Assembly (NCBI RefSeq): GCF_010093535.1
Contig: NW_022985193.1
Location: 829,132-893,131, forward strand
Direction of reading: 5' to 3'
From: Lindgomyces ingoldianus
Lineage: Eukaryota > Ascomycota > Dothideomycetes > Pleosporales > Lindgomycetaceae
DNA: 64,000 nucleotides
Positions 24,601 to 36,128 of the stretch are shown here, in pieces; position 1 is the first letter of the stretch, and every line of letters begins with the position of its first letter. Below the pieces are notes generated by a model. It saw nothing but the letters and a program-made list of their open reading frames with translations, had not been told where the DNA came from and searched no databases. The position numbers and the translations under genes were made by a program.

Positions 24601-26420
24601 CTAAATAAAGTTACTAAAGACTATACTATAGGCTGCAGCCTTTATAGCTAGTATAAAATCTAGAAGTGTAAAAAAGCATAGCAGTAAGACGCTAGATAAA
24701 GCAGCATTAATAAAAATGCTATTTAAAAGGAAAACACTTTATAGAAGCTAGCTGCTACTTTTACTATTAACTTAAAAGTAACTAGAGAAGCACCCTCTAC
24801 ATAAGATATTTAAGGTAGCAGAAAGAACACACCTAGATAGTTATTAGACAATAAAATTCTAGACAGAGGTCTAGACAAAGCTAATTAAGGCAGCTAGACA
24901 GCAGATCTTAGATTGTATGTAGGTGTACACCTACAAGCTTAATAAGCACTATAGATTATAAAAATGTAAGGCGTAACTAGTAGTCTACAGCAATTAATAG
25001 AGAAACATTACTACATAAGACACCTACGCTGCTACTCTAGCAGGACGCTTATTTTAAATGCTAATAGTAATATCTGCACGCTTTAACCTAGAGCTTAAAT
25101 AATACAACGTAACTAACGCGTTTATACGTGCAGTAATTAACTGCAATATCTATATGCAGATGCTAAGAGGCTATTAGAAACTAGGTATAATACTAAAGCT
25201 TTAAAAAGCACTATACAGCCTATAAATTTCTTCTCTACTTTAGTAACACTATTTTATAACAACTTTTAAAGGCCTTAGGTTTTTAGCTGTTTTACATAAA
25301 CCTTACTGTATAACTAAAGCTAGAATATTTGTCTTTTTCTATGTAGACAACTTTATTGTTGCGTACAGAAAAGGCTCTAAAGCAGATGCACAGCGTGTAG
25401 TAGACTAGTTATAAGAGAAGTATACTCTAATAAAAGGCAAGGACCTATAATAGTTTCTAGGAGTTAAGATTATTAGAGATTAACAGTAATAAATAATTTA
25501 GCTATTATAGGCATTATATATTAATAAGATAGCTAGGCTAGCTAATAGAAAGGACCTGCAGCATGCTACACCTATAAGTAGGATTAAACTTATGCTGCAA
25601 TCTAGTTTTACAACCCTATTAGAAGTAAATTAATATTAGCAGAAGATTAGATCTCTGCTCTTTACAGCAGTTACTATAAGACTAGACATTACCTTTGCTA
25701 CATCACGCCTTGCACAGTTTCTCACAAATCCCGCATCTAACTATTAGGATGCAGCTGATCGAGTCATCCTGTACCTACATGCGACACGGACGTACGCACT
25801 CTAATTAGGAGGAGAAGACTACCTTATAGTAGCAAGCAATACGTTATTTGCAGATAATACACTAGATAAAAAGAGCTTTTAAGGCTATGTTATTTAACTA
25901 TTTAGCAGATAGATTATATAGCAAGTAAATAAATAAAATATAGTTACAATGTTAACAACAGAAGTAGAATTACTTGCACTGTTCTAAGTTGCTAAGGAAG
26001 CTATGTTTACAAGAATGCTCCTTAACAAACTATAAGTTAAGCTGCCTAATTTAACTATTATAATCTAGTGCAACAATAAGCAGATAATCTAACTAGTAAA
26101 TAAAGAGATATCTTAACTTTAAACTAAGCTTTAACATGTTAACATCTATAACTACTAGCTCTGACAGGAAGTCTCTTGACAAACAATTAAGGTTGTCCAT
26201 GTCCCCTCTAGCAAGATGCTTGCGGACAGACTTACTAAAGCGCTTCTAGCCAGCAAATAGCCAAGCTTTCTTCAGCAAATTCAGCTAGTTGACGTTAGGG
26301 AGAGGATAGTTAGTCAGGAAGCGGATATGGAAGAGATTAAAGCAAGAATGGAAGCCCTGGAAGCATACTAAGGTTGCGCAATCAGGAACCAGCTTAAAGC
26401 ATGTCCAAGCTGAGGGGGTG

Positions 26421-26801
26421 TGTCAGATATGCGCACCTACTGTTAAGACAGGAGGAACGTTTGACGAAAGCTGCTACATAGTACGAGCAATAAGCTCGAA
26501 CAGTATGTTGCTGCAAATTGCTGCATTTTGCAGCATTTTGCAGCATGTTGCAGCAAATTGCAGCAAATTGCAGCATGTTACAGCATTTTGCAGCAAATTG
26601 CAGCATGTTGCAAGCTGGTCGCGCATAGGGCTAGTGCGCGAGGGACTCAGATCGGCAGAACAAGAAGCCAAGCAACACAAGTAGAGCAGAAAAAGGATTG
26701 ATAAATCAACACAATTAATACAATCAAGCAATCATCCCATACATCATATCCAAACCCATCATTCATCTCAGGAAGCCTAGAAACAGTGCTTCAATCTGAC
26801 A
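26421..26801 (+). repeat. Copia-2 3' LTR
   Basis: 381 bp and almost free of RIP, with TGTCAGAT and ATCTGACA intact. Its internal minisatellite is shorter than in the 5' LTR of the same element, so the array changed length after insertion. Confidence 0.92.
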
Positions 26802-29800
26802 AACACACAAGCAGAGCTAACTACTTTAAAGGCCTTAGATAAAATAATAATTAAAGATCTTATAAAAATTTATAGCTAATAAGTGTTAGAGTACTATCTA
26901 CTATAGAAAAGCTTATATTATACACATATAATTAACATAAAAACTAAATGTAGTCTATAAAAGGCATTTATAAAGCTATAGCATAAGCGTTTTAGACACC
27001 CTAGACTAGCTACACTTTAACACCTTATATAGTAAGCTAAGGGGGTGCAAATTAAAGAAATTATAACAGTTTAATATAACTTATATAGCAAAGCTAAGAT
27101 ATAATAATAAATTAGCTACACACTATAAATTAGCAACAGTAGACTTAGTAAAAGACTATTAATTAATTTCTATACATATAAAGCATAAAGTATTATAAAA
27201 GAGTAAAGTTAAATACTAATTACTAATAAGTATTTTAGCCTTTAGTAAGACCTTTACTTTAAAGATAATAAGCTTACTAAATTAATTATTAAAGCTTTTA
27301 TAATCTTTATTCTCTTTTTAAAGAACTATTATAATATTAGTGTAAAAGTTATTAAAGCTAATAATAAGATTATAATAGTAAAACTAAAGGTAGAACGCTA
27401 GCTAGCATTACATAAAATAACTGTTAAGCCTTTAGCACTAGATACACAAGCCTAGAACAAAGAAGCTAAACACTTAAAAGGTGTAAATAAGAAAAAGTTA
27501 TAAGCTATGCAACTAAATGCTAACCTACTATAGAATATATAGCTATACATTACTAGAGCTAGCGTATACCTATACAATTAGACGCTAAACTATGCTAATA
27601 ACTAGAAGACACTATATAAGATTTTCTTTATATAAGTAGCTTTAAATAATAAAGTTATTATATTAATTTAAAAGCTAAGCTTTACACATCTAAAAGCTTA
27701 TAGCTGTAAAGCATTTATAATAACTAATAACACACATTAAAATAAATCTAAGCTATAAAGGCTAGACTTAAAGGTGTAGATTAAATATCTAGTTAGGTAC
27801 TAATTATTAGACATTTACTGTGTATAGATACTACTGCTAGTAAAAGTAATTTATACACATAATATTATCTTTAATAAACACTTAATTTTTAGTAGTAAGC
27901 CTAAAGACCTAATAAATAACCTTATGTATAACATAGTAAAGAAAATTACTATATATATTAAAATAATTAAGCTTTTAACACTTAGTTATTAGCTAAAAAT
28001 AAAGTTATTCTATAAAGATAACACTATAAATAATATATTAAATTTTAATAAAGTAGACTTACTAGGCTACTATTAAGAAAAAAAAATTAGAGATAACTAT
28101 CTATCTTCTTTAAATACTCTGCTACCTGCAGTATTACTTATGTAGTTAATAGCTAGAGCAGCACTAAAGCTAAGCTAAATAAAGTTATTAAAGACTGTAC
28201 TATAAGCTATAGCCTTTATAGCTAGCATAAAATCTAAAAGTGTAAAAAAGCATAGCAGTAAAACGCTAAATAAAGTAGTATTAATAAAAATGCTATCTAA
28301 AAAAAAGACACTTTATAAAAGCTAGCTACTACTTTTACTATTAACCTAAAAGTAACTAAAGAAGCACTCTTTACATAAGATGTTTAAAGCAGCAGAAAAA
28401 ACACACTTAGATAGTTATTAAATAATAAAATTCTAAACAAAGGTCTAGATAAAGCTAATTAAGGTAGCTAGACAGCAGATCCTAGATTATATATAAGTGT
28501 ACACCTATAAGATTAATAAGCACTATAGATTATAAAGATGTAAGGTGTAACTAGTAGTCTACAGTAATTAACAGAGAAACATTACTACATAAGATACCTA
28601 CGCTGCTACCCTAGCAGGACGCTTATTTTAAATGCTAATAGCAACATCTGTACGCTTTAACTTAGAGCTTAAATAATATAACATAACTAACATGTTTATA
28701 TATGCAGCAATTAACCGCAATATCTACATGCAGATGCTAAGAGGCTATTAGAAACTAGGTATAATACTAAAGCTTTAAAAAGCACTATATAGCCTATAAA
28801 TTTCTTTTTTACTTTAGTAACATTATTTTATAACAACCTTTAAAGGCCTTAGGTTCTTAGCTGTTCTATATAAACCCTACTATATAACTAAAGCTAGAAT
28901 ATTTGTCTTTTTTTACATAAATAACCTTATTATTATGTACAAAAAAGGCTCTAAAGCAGATGCACAGCGTGTAGTAGACTAGTTACAAGAGAAGTATACT
29001 CTAATAAAAGGCAAGAACCTATAATAGTTTCTAAGAGTTAAAATTATTAAAGATTAATAGTAATAAATAATTTAGCTATTATAAGCCTTATATATTAACA
29101 AAATAGCTAGGCTAGCTAATAGAAAAGACCTACAGCACACTACACCTATAAGTAGGATTAAACTTATGCCGCAATCTAGTTTTATAACCCTATTAGAAGT
29201 AAATTAATATTAGCAGAAAATTAGATCTCTACTTTTTACAGCAGTTACTATAAGACTAGACATTGCCTTTACTACATCACGCCTTGCACAGTTTCTCACA
29301 AATCCTGCATCTAACTATTAGGATGCAGCTAATTAAGCCATCCTGTACCTACATGCGACACAGACGTACGCACTCTAATTAGGAGAAGAAGACTACTTTG
29401 TAGTAGCAAGCAATGCATTATTTATAGATAATACACTAGATAAGAAGAGCTTTTAGGGCTATATTATTTAACTATTTAGCAAATAAATTGTATAGTAAGT
29501 AAATAAACAAAATACAGTTACAACATTAATAACAGAAGCAGAATTACTTGCACTATTCTAAGTTACTAAGGAAGCTATGTTTATAAGAATGCTCCTTAAT
29601 AAACTGCAGGTTAAGATGCCTAATTTAACTATTATAATCTAGTGCAACAACAAGCAGATAATCTAACTAGTAAATAAAGAGATATCTTAACTTTAAACTA
29701 AGCTCTAACATGTTAACATCTATAACCACTAGCTCTAACAGAAAGTCTCTTAACAAATAATTAAGGTTGTCTATGTCCCCTCTAGCAAGATGCTTGCGGA

Positions 29801-29993
29801 CAGACTCACTAAAGCGCTTCTAGCCAGCAAATAGCCAAGCTTTCTTTAGCAAATTTAGCTAGTTGACGTCAGGGAGAGGATAGTCAGTCAGGAAGCGGAT
29901 ATGGAAGAGATTGAAGCAAGAATGGAAGCCCTGGAAGCATACTAAGGATGCGCAATCGGGAACCAGCTTGAAGCATGTCCAAGCTGAGGGGTG

Positions 29994-30334
29994 TGTCAGA
30001 TATGCGCACCTACTGTCAAGACAGGAGGAACGTTTGACAAAAGCTGCTACATAGTACGAGCAATAAGCTCGAACAGTATGTTGCTGCAAATTGCAGCATT
30101 TTGCAGCATTTTGCAGCATTTTGCAGCATTTTGCAGCATGTTGCAAGCTGGTCGCGCATAGGGCTAGTGCGCGAGGGACTCGGATCGGAAAAAACAAAAG
30201 CCGAGCAACACAAGTAGAGCAGAAAAAGGATCAATAAAACAAGACAATCAATACAATCAATCAATCATCCCATACATCATATCCAAACCCATCATTCATC
30301 TTAGGAAGCCTAGAAACAGTGCTTTAATCTAACA
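29994..30334 (+). repeat. Copia-1 3' LTR
   Basis: 341 bp, the same length as the 5' LTR, ending in RIP-altered ATCTAACA. It is followed by the AGTAT duplication at 30,335-30,339. Confidence 0.92.
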
Positions 30335-30499
30335 AGTATGCTCCTGTTAAAAGAGAAGCATCTTAATTAGCTATAATGTAGGCTTTAGAGGTAATAAAGA
30401 TTAATAAAAATAAAAAATAAAGCTTCTAAACAGCTTTTACTAGCGCTATAGTTATATAAGAAGAATTATCCTAGGTTCTTAAAGCGCTAGGCCTATAAC
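30335..30499 (+). mobile_element. Short degraded retrotransposon 3' fragment
   Basis: A-rich degraded sequence that runs into an LTR of family C, so it is probably the tail of a Gypsy element whose remainder was lost. No motif is readable. Confidence 0.4.
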
Positions 30500-30696
30500 T
30501 ATAGAGGATAAAATAGCCTAGCAGTAGCTGTTTAGAAGATTAGATAAAGTGACTCTGCTATCTAAGAGAGCTGAAGGCTCTCCTTATATACACTAAGCTT
30601 TAGAACATAATATCTCCAGATCCCGAGCTGCGTCCTAGGCTCTAAGCCCCAGTCCCAGGCTCTAAGCCCCAGCCAAGGCTCTTAGTATACGCGACA
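30500..30696 (+). repeat. LTR of family C, RIP-altered copy
   Basis: Matches 5,430-5,656 over nearly its whole length, with the start changed from TGTGGAGG to TATAGAGG and about 30 bp fewer in the repeat section. Confidence 0.8.
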
Positions 30697-30913
30697 TAAC
30701 GCTCTACCTTTTTAAAGTTGCTTTTTTGCTTTTTTTTAAAGATAAGTGTTCTAAACCTTCTTTAGAAGCTTTTTACACTTCTTTTCTAGGCAATCTTATA
30801 TAGTATTAGAAATAAAAGTGTTGTAGTAACTACTTTTTTTTACACATTCTACACACTTGTCTAATAATAAAGTTAAGATATAAGAAGAGCTACTTAAGTA
30901 ATAAGGACTACAT
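30697..30913. other. AT-rich spacer without a recognisable feature
   Basis: T-rich degraded sequence between the family C LTR and the solo LTR B. I see no motif or gene in it. Confidence 0.5.
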
Positions 30914-31230
30914 TGTAACGATTCTTAGGAATCGTCCCATCTCGGGTCGCCCGGAACCTATCCGAAGGGTCCCCGTATCGGCTCCGACCCTGGCTCGACC
31001 CTGACTCGACCTAGCCCCGACTCTGCCCTGCCCCCTGCTGTACCCCTATTCCTCTATGTATTTAGTCGCACCTCGCCCCTGTAGCTAGCTCAGTAGTTTT
31101 CTAATATCCTTTTGTACAAGGCCTATAGGTGTTAATGGCATTCCCAGGTTCCAAGTCCCTACGCACTTCCATATGCCTCTGAGTGGATTCCCACCGCATT
31201 CAGACCCATTGTCTTGCCTGTGCTGTTACA
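30914..31230 (+). repeat. Solo LTR, family B, nearly unmutated
   Basis: 317 bp with TGTAACG...CTGTTACA ends and a perfect 5-bp target duplication TACAT at 30,909-30,913 and 31,231-31,235. There is no internal region, so it is a solo LTR. It retains CpA, CpG and C-rich stretches (CTGCCCTGCCCCCTGC), unlike most family copies, so it escaped heavy RIP. Its first bases can pair as a small hairpin (GATTCTTAGGAATC). Confidence 0.92.
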
Positions 31231-31610
31231 TACATAGCTGCATCTTTGTACAACAAAGAGGATTAAGGTAAGCAATAGTGCGTAAACAGTGTGTAGGACT
31301 AGACAAATAAGAACACTAGCAAGGTATAGTTAAAAAGAATAGACATCTGTAAAACGTTTATAGAAAGGCACCTACTAGATAAAAGGGAACTCTAATGCTT
31401 ACAACAGTGTAAGTAGAACAGTAAGAACGCTAGTAGGGAGAAAAGCCTACAGGTTATAACCTATAATTAGACTATAAGCTGCTAACTCTTTATGCCCTAC
31501 TATTTAAATAAACAAAGATAAAGTTTCTCTATTTTCCTATCTAACAAGTCACGTGACTTAATAGATAAGGAATAGGCTAAGCTCTTAAACTAATGCACAG
31601 CTAAGTGCGT
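31231..31610. other. AT-rich spacer with a CACGTG palindrome
   Basis: No gene is visible. It holds the 14-bp perfect palindrome AAGTCACGTGACTT at 31,546-31,559, which contains an E-box core. In this context I regard it as incidental. Confidence 0.5.
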
Positions 31611-32070
31611 TGTCTAATAAGCAAGGCGCGTTTGCATGCTATGCATGCTATGCACGCTATGCAGATACAAGCATGTAAGACATGCAAAGCATGCAGAGCA
31701 TGCAACCTTATGTATATAGTTTAAAATTCTAAACATACTTAGAAGTTGTAATTAAAGTTTAGTTTATTACTATATAGACTAAGTAGCATTACTACTTTTT
31801 AATAAGAAGTAATCTAATTATATATCTTACACTACATATACTTTTTATTTTGTTTCTATTAAGAAACTGTTTAACCTAAGCACCTTATACTGCTGTTAAA
31901 GGGTAAACTATAGTTAGCTGCACTAAAACACGTAGTAACTACGCTCTAACAGACTGTACACCTATTCAGACTAAGTTCCCTTCCTCTTTCAAACACCTAA
32001 TCTCCTCCCAGGCCTAGAGTTCTTTAGACACCATTTCTTCGAAGTAAAGATTGTAACAGATTGTAACATA
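31611..32070 (+). repeat. Probable LTR, family D (plus orientation)
   Basis: Starts TGTCTAATAAGCAAGG and shares ordered blocks with the minus-strand copy at 3,290-3,708. It includes a 9-bp tandem repeat at 31,633-31,663. The 3' boundary is not clear; it lies between about 31,990 and 32,070. Confidence 0.5.
31633..31663 (+). repeat. 9-bp tandem repeat (TGCATGCTA)
   Basis: Three consecutive units TGCATGCTA, TGCATGCTA and TGCACGCTA, plus a partial fourth. GCATGC-containing words recur at 31,670-31,705. Confidence 0.85.
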
Positions 32071-32690
32071 AGCTTAGTGCAGATAAAAAGATTAAAAATT
32101 ACTATACAAGATGTTTTATAAAAGACTAAACAAATAAATTAAAGATAAATTCTTCTATATAAAGAAACTAGAAAGACTTAAAGAATTTATTAAAGTAGTA
32201 ACTATGTATAATAATAAACTCTATAAAAGAGACTTAGAAAGAAAAAGAAAAGGTAATGCTAGTTAAAAGACACTATTCTTAATAAAAAAGAAGAAAAGCT
32301 TATTTTATAATAGTAAGCTAATAGATCTAAGTAAAACTAAAGATATAACATAGAAGATATATAAATAGTCTTTAAATAAAAATAGGCCTTTATAACTACC
32401 TTTTATAATAAAGAAGAAGAAAATATTAAAAAGAAAAGCATATCTAAATTATAAAAAAGTAGGCTACTTTTATTAAAAATGTTTAGCCCTTAAGAAGATA
32501 GATAATAAAAATACTTTAGCAGTACTAAAAGCTTATAACATAAAAATAGAGTTAACCTCTATAGACATTAAGAAACAACTTAACTAAGAACTCTACTAAA
32601 GATGTAGAGAGAACTATAAATCTACCTAGTACTCTAAGAACTATTAGAAAGTAGAGGTTTAAGATAATTATAAACTATAATAGGCGCTGC
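32071..32690 (+). mobile_element. Gag remnant of a family D retrotransposon
   Basis: A-rich plus-strand sequence without a long frame. The reading near 32,430-32,500 (LNYKKVGYFY, then a stop, then KC) has the spacing of a damaged CCHC zinc knuckle, and the Lys/Arg-rich stretch before it suits a Gag C-terminus. The polymerase part is missing. Confidence 0.45.
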
Positions 32691-32924
32691 AATAAGCTAC
32701 AGTTTACAAGAGACAGTAAGGCGCTGTAAAGATACAATAGTAGGTAGCATGAATAGCATTAAGAGCAAGGGTTTAGAGAAAGATAGAAGTGTATTGTAAG
32801 AGAGACGAATCGCTGCCAAGCCTCGCTTGTTAGGATTCATGCTTATATACGAAGCACAGGTCATGTGACCTTCAAACAGGTTAGGGGAGGCCATTCTAGC
32901 CAGTTCTAGAACATCCGGCCTTAC
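32691..32924 (-). repeat. Probable solo LTR, family F (minus orientation)
   Basis: A patch of normal composition between degraded flanks. On the minus strand it starts TGTAAGGCCGGATGTTCTAG and has a TATA-like CGTATATAAGC about 75 bp in, followed by C/T-rich sequence, as in fungal Gypsy LTRs. The far boundary and target duplication could not be set. The 83-aa open frame across it is considered incidental. Confidence 0.5.
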
Positions 32925-33650
32925 ATAGAGTTTAAAAGAGAAGAGCAACTAATCTTTAAACACTATAATATATGTTAGAATATAAATCCTATGCAATATA
33001 AAAGTAAATATATAGGCATTTATAGCTAGTAAGTAGTAATAATAACATTAGTTCTTCTTTTTACTATTTATAAACTTGTTTTTAGTAGGCTTCTTTAGTT
33101 TTCTATTAACAGAGCAGTAATTAAAGTTAGCTAACGCAGGCGTTATAGCTGTACAACTAAGAGTAGAAGGGTTATAAGAGTTAGGTAAAAGTGTTAATAA
33201 GTAAAACTAAAGTTTAGTTTACAATAAATATTATTAGCCTAATACTAGTTTAGGTAATATAAAGACGTAGGCAAGCGCACACACAGATATTACAGAGCGT
33301 ACACTAGTTAGTGCAATGCTACACGTGTATAGATACTATAAAAAATTACAGAGAGTGTTTATTATAAAGAAAAAAGACTAAAATATAAGCTATAGTTTAG
33401 ATATGTTACTGTAAAAGTAAAAAAACAATAATGTAAGTTTTATAAAAGAATTTAGAGCAGAATAACTATATCTAAGCCTTAGCTACTACGCTGTTAGGCT
33501 TAGTATAGTTCTTTACTAAAGTTTATGTAAATTTTAATGTTTAGTAATGTTTAAATTAGGAAATTATTTTAAGCTAAGGCATTTTTATTCCTAGAACAAC
33601 AACAGAGAAGCTAGTATAGGGAGTTGATTATAGATTTCACTGGCTAACGC
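32925..33650. other. AT-rich degraded sequence, nothing recognised
   Basis: RIP-like TpA-rich sequence with no intact frame, motif or clear repeat partner in the window. It may be the interior of the DNA element whose right end lies at 33,734. Confidence 0.4.
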
Positions 33651-33669
33651 TCGCGAAATAATAGAGTGC

Positions 33670-33736
33670 GTTGTGGTGGGTCTTAGCAAAAGTAAGCAAC
33701 TCAGGTGTGTGAGCAACTCGCCTGTGGGGCATGTTA
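33670..33736. mobile_element. Right terminus of a TIR DNA element related to the foldback element
   Basis: The segment around GCAAAAGTAAGCAACTCAGG and GTGTGAGCAACTCGCC matches the right terminus of the foldback element (37,790-37,845). It ends CATGTTA, so the TA lies at 33,735-33,736. No left terminus was found, so the element is truncated. The sequence to its right resumes inside LTR B. Confidence 0.65.
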
Positions 33737-34001
33737 CCTAACAAACTTATATCTAAAGGTTCCACGTATCTGCCCCAACCCTGCCCTGCCCTGCCCTGCC
33801 CTGCCCCCTGCGCTACCCCTATCTCTAAGCATTTAGCTGCACCTCTCCTCTTAGCTAGCTTAGTAGTTTTCTAATATCCTTTTGTATAAATCCTATAGGT
33901 GTTAATAGAATTCCCAGATTTCTAAGTCTCCACGCACTCCCATATGCGTCTGAGTGGATTCACACCGCATTCAGACCTACTGTCTTGCCTGCGCCGTTAC
34001 A
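33737..34001 (+). repeat. LTR B fragment, 5'-truncated
   Basis: Matches positions of about 31,000-31,230 in the solo LTR B, with an added CCTGC pentamer expansion, and ends GCCGTTACA. The first part of the LTR is missing where the TIR element lies. It marks the left edge of the gene island. Confidence 0.8.
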
Positions 34002-34267
34002 TAAGTGTCCTAGTGACTGGATTATGTCACTATTAATATCATCGAGAAATGAATCAAAACGTGGATCCTAGGCAAGCCATGCACTGGAATTAAGACAACA
34101 CTAAGAAACGAACGTGGGTATCAATTCTTCTGATCTTTTGTTCCCTTCTTTTCAATTTCAATAACATCCGCCTCTACCCCAATCCTACACATAAAAGTCA
34201 TCTGCACAAGACCTACCTCCTACATGATCGACCTAAGAAAAGACAGAGTCATAAGCCCACCTCAGAT

Positions 34268-36128
34268 TCAATCATCAGGGTACTCGTCCCGGACATTACT
34301 CACAAAGGTATGGGCGTCGGAGTCCCAGCGCTTGAAATAACGGCCTGCAAGGCGGAGCATGGCTTCACCAGGTTGAGTAGAGTGGGATACAGGGGCGATG
34401 TTTTCTTCGGCGACGTAGCGGACGGATTTGTCGCAGACGCTTTTGTTACTATTAGTTTTCGAAGGAAGGAAAGGGGGAAGGGAAGATGACGTACAGGACA
34501 TGATAAAAACTCTGGTTGCGGCCATTGGTAAGTCTGTCAACGCCCATATGCTGGATCCACTCCTCGCCTGCGTCGCACGAGGTGTCCCAGCCTGTGATGA
34601 CACCTTCATAATGGTACCGTTTATGCTTGAACGATTGGCCGACGTGAAACTTGACTCTTTGCGTTGTTGGGGTGCTTCGGGCGTTTGTTGGCTTGCGCAT
34701 GCTGTCTAGATTATGCATTGAATGCACGAAAGCAAGGAGACGCTGACCTTCGGGTTGATTGTAGAAAAGAGGGATTACGTGCTGCTCAAGGAGGGTGACG
34801 TCCCAAGGGAAATGTGTCTGAAAATGTTCCAGGAGATAGGGAAGGTATTGGCGTCGGCGAGTAGAGATATTGGATAAACTGCCGCTTTGCTCCTCTTCCC
34901 GCGGTCCGAGCATAAGCATCGCCCACAATGCTGCATAGAATGCATTGTCCATATCTGGATACTCGTTCAGCCAGATAGAGTGAACGCCGTAGATGCCTGC
35001 ATCTTGCTGCCGGATAGTCTGCACCGAGTTCATGATGTTGCGTGCGGTGCGTAAAACTAATTCCTGCGTGGTCGTGTCGGAGAGAAACGCATCGTGTTCT
35101 GAATTTGGAACCCCCATTTCTTGCAGCATTCTCTCGAGATCTCCCTGGTCCACCTCGCTGGTGGAGCGGAATGGATCAATGTACATAGAGTCCAATTCAG
35201 TCGAGTTGGTCGGACTATAGTCTCCATTAAGGGTGTGATCTTTAGGGGCGTAGATGAGACAGTAGACGTGGAAGAGGAAGCCGCATGGGCGAGCATCAAG
35301 GCCAACACGTCGGGCTAGAGCGCAATATATGGCGACCGAGACCAAGGGCAATGACTCGTGATCAGGGGATTGTAGGACCAGTCCGATGAATGAGTTGCGA
35401 AGAGCACGGTATGACGGATTGGGGACTCCCTGAAACCCCTTGTCCCGGAGGAACCAGGCCAGAACTTCTGCTTGTCGCCGAGTACTGAACTGCGTGAAGC
35501 CCTGATATTCTTGGAGCAGTTCTCTGGCAAGACGGTCTAGGTCGGACGTGATGGTGTCGAGGTCGACATGGTCGCCAGCGCGGGTGAATAAGTCGTAGGC
35601 ACCAAGCGCCTCCTCGAGTGAGATGTCGGCACCATTGGATATACCCTTCCAGATTCGGATTGCTCTCTCCCGCTGGATGCGCTCAAGGATGGCATTCGCG
35701 TAGTACCGCCTCGCTAATACGTCCTCGGCGTCGTCAGGACAGGCGCCCTCTTGTAGCAGCGTTTCTTTTGCATCATCTCCAAAGTCAGCAATCTCATTGA
35801 TATACCGTATGCGCCCCTGCTGCCTCTGTAGGACCTTGTTTAACAACTGCGTGGTACGCTTCTCAATGTGCATGCGGTATATGAACAGCTCGCGCCAGTC
35901 GACATCAGAGAGGGGCCCCGCGAACTTCTCGGAGATGTTGTGGTGCACCGCCCAGAACTTGAAATGGGTACGGCAGAAGTGCCGCCAGATAACGGGAGAA
36001 TCGAACGTGATCTGCTTGATGTGCTTGGACGTGCGCGAAACAGAGACGAGCGAGCGCGGGTCGAGGTGCTGGAAGATAGCCTCTAGGGTCTCGGTGGGGA
36101 GCGCCGTGAAAGAAGGAGGCGGGGCCAT
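34268..36128 (-). CDS. F-box protein with SirB1-like and YccV domains (FBXO21-like)
   Basis: Probable substrate adaptor of an SCF ubiquitin ligase. Exon 1 is 36,128-34,495 and exon 2 34,439-34,268, with a 55-bp GT-AG intron (34,440-34,494, donor GTACGT). The product is 601 aa. Domains seen: F-box near residues 10-55 (LPTETLEAIFQHLDPRSL), a transglutaminase-like/SirB1-type region at about 185-330 (LVSVAIYCALARRVGLDARP), and a C-terminal hemimethylated-DNA-binding YccV-type domain at about 495-575 (KFHVGQSFKHKRYHYEGVI). Splicing restores FYHVLVCDKSVRYVAEENI; without it the frame runs into PSPFPSFEN and stops. This domain order is that of human FBXO21. The start chosen is the second Met (MAPPPSF), just before the F-box and in a good context; an upstream in-frame Met at 36,197 would add 23 residues. 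Substrate unknown. Confidence 0.9.

Larger units (their letters stand above)
15538..26801 (+). mobile_element. Inner Copia element (Copia-2), itself split by a Gypsy element
   Basis: Same family as Copia-1, inserted into its interior. The 5' LTR is 15,538-15,854 joined to 21,525-21,638 (431 bp once the Gypsy is removed), the interior 21,639-26,420 (4.78 kb) and the 3' LTR 26,421-26,801 (381 bp). The target duplication AACAC lies at 15,533-15,537 and 26,802-26,806. The gag start at 21,671 matches Copia-1, and 21,809-22,000 remains open for 63 codons. The RT motif near 25,340-25,360 reads VFFYVDNFIVA. The RNase H end (about 26,215-26,250) contains ADRLTKALLASK. A polypurine run GAGGGGG precedes the 3' LTR. 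It is less RIP-mutated than Copia-1, which fits a later insertion. Confidence 0.9.
13600..30334 (+). mobile_element. Outer Copia element (Copia-1), split by a nested insertion
   Basis: The 5' LTR is 13,600-13,940 and the 3' LTR 29,994-30,334, both 341 bp, with TGTCAGAT...ATCTGACA termini (the 3' end is RIP-altered to ATCTAACA). The interior is 13,941-15,537 plus 26,807-29,993, about 4.78 kb once the insertion is removed. A gag-like start at 13,973 reads MATQPPRDATVVLRDHTDY and stops at a TAG. The RT active site near 28,910-28,930 reads FFYINNL, with YVDD altered as expected from G-to-A change. The 3' end encodes the Copia RNase H terminal motif around ADRLTKALLASK (about 29,790-29,830). RIP stops make it non-functional. 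A second copy of the same family sits inside it. Confidence 0.9.

Noticed and set aside
31546..31559. AAGTCACGTGACTT palindrome as a functional transcription-factor site
   Set aside because: It lies in repeat-derived spacer DNA far from any intact gene.
32697..32948. 83-codon minus-strand frame
   Set aside because: Coincides with a probable LTR; the reading has no protein-like conservation that I recognise.
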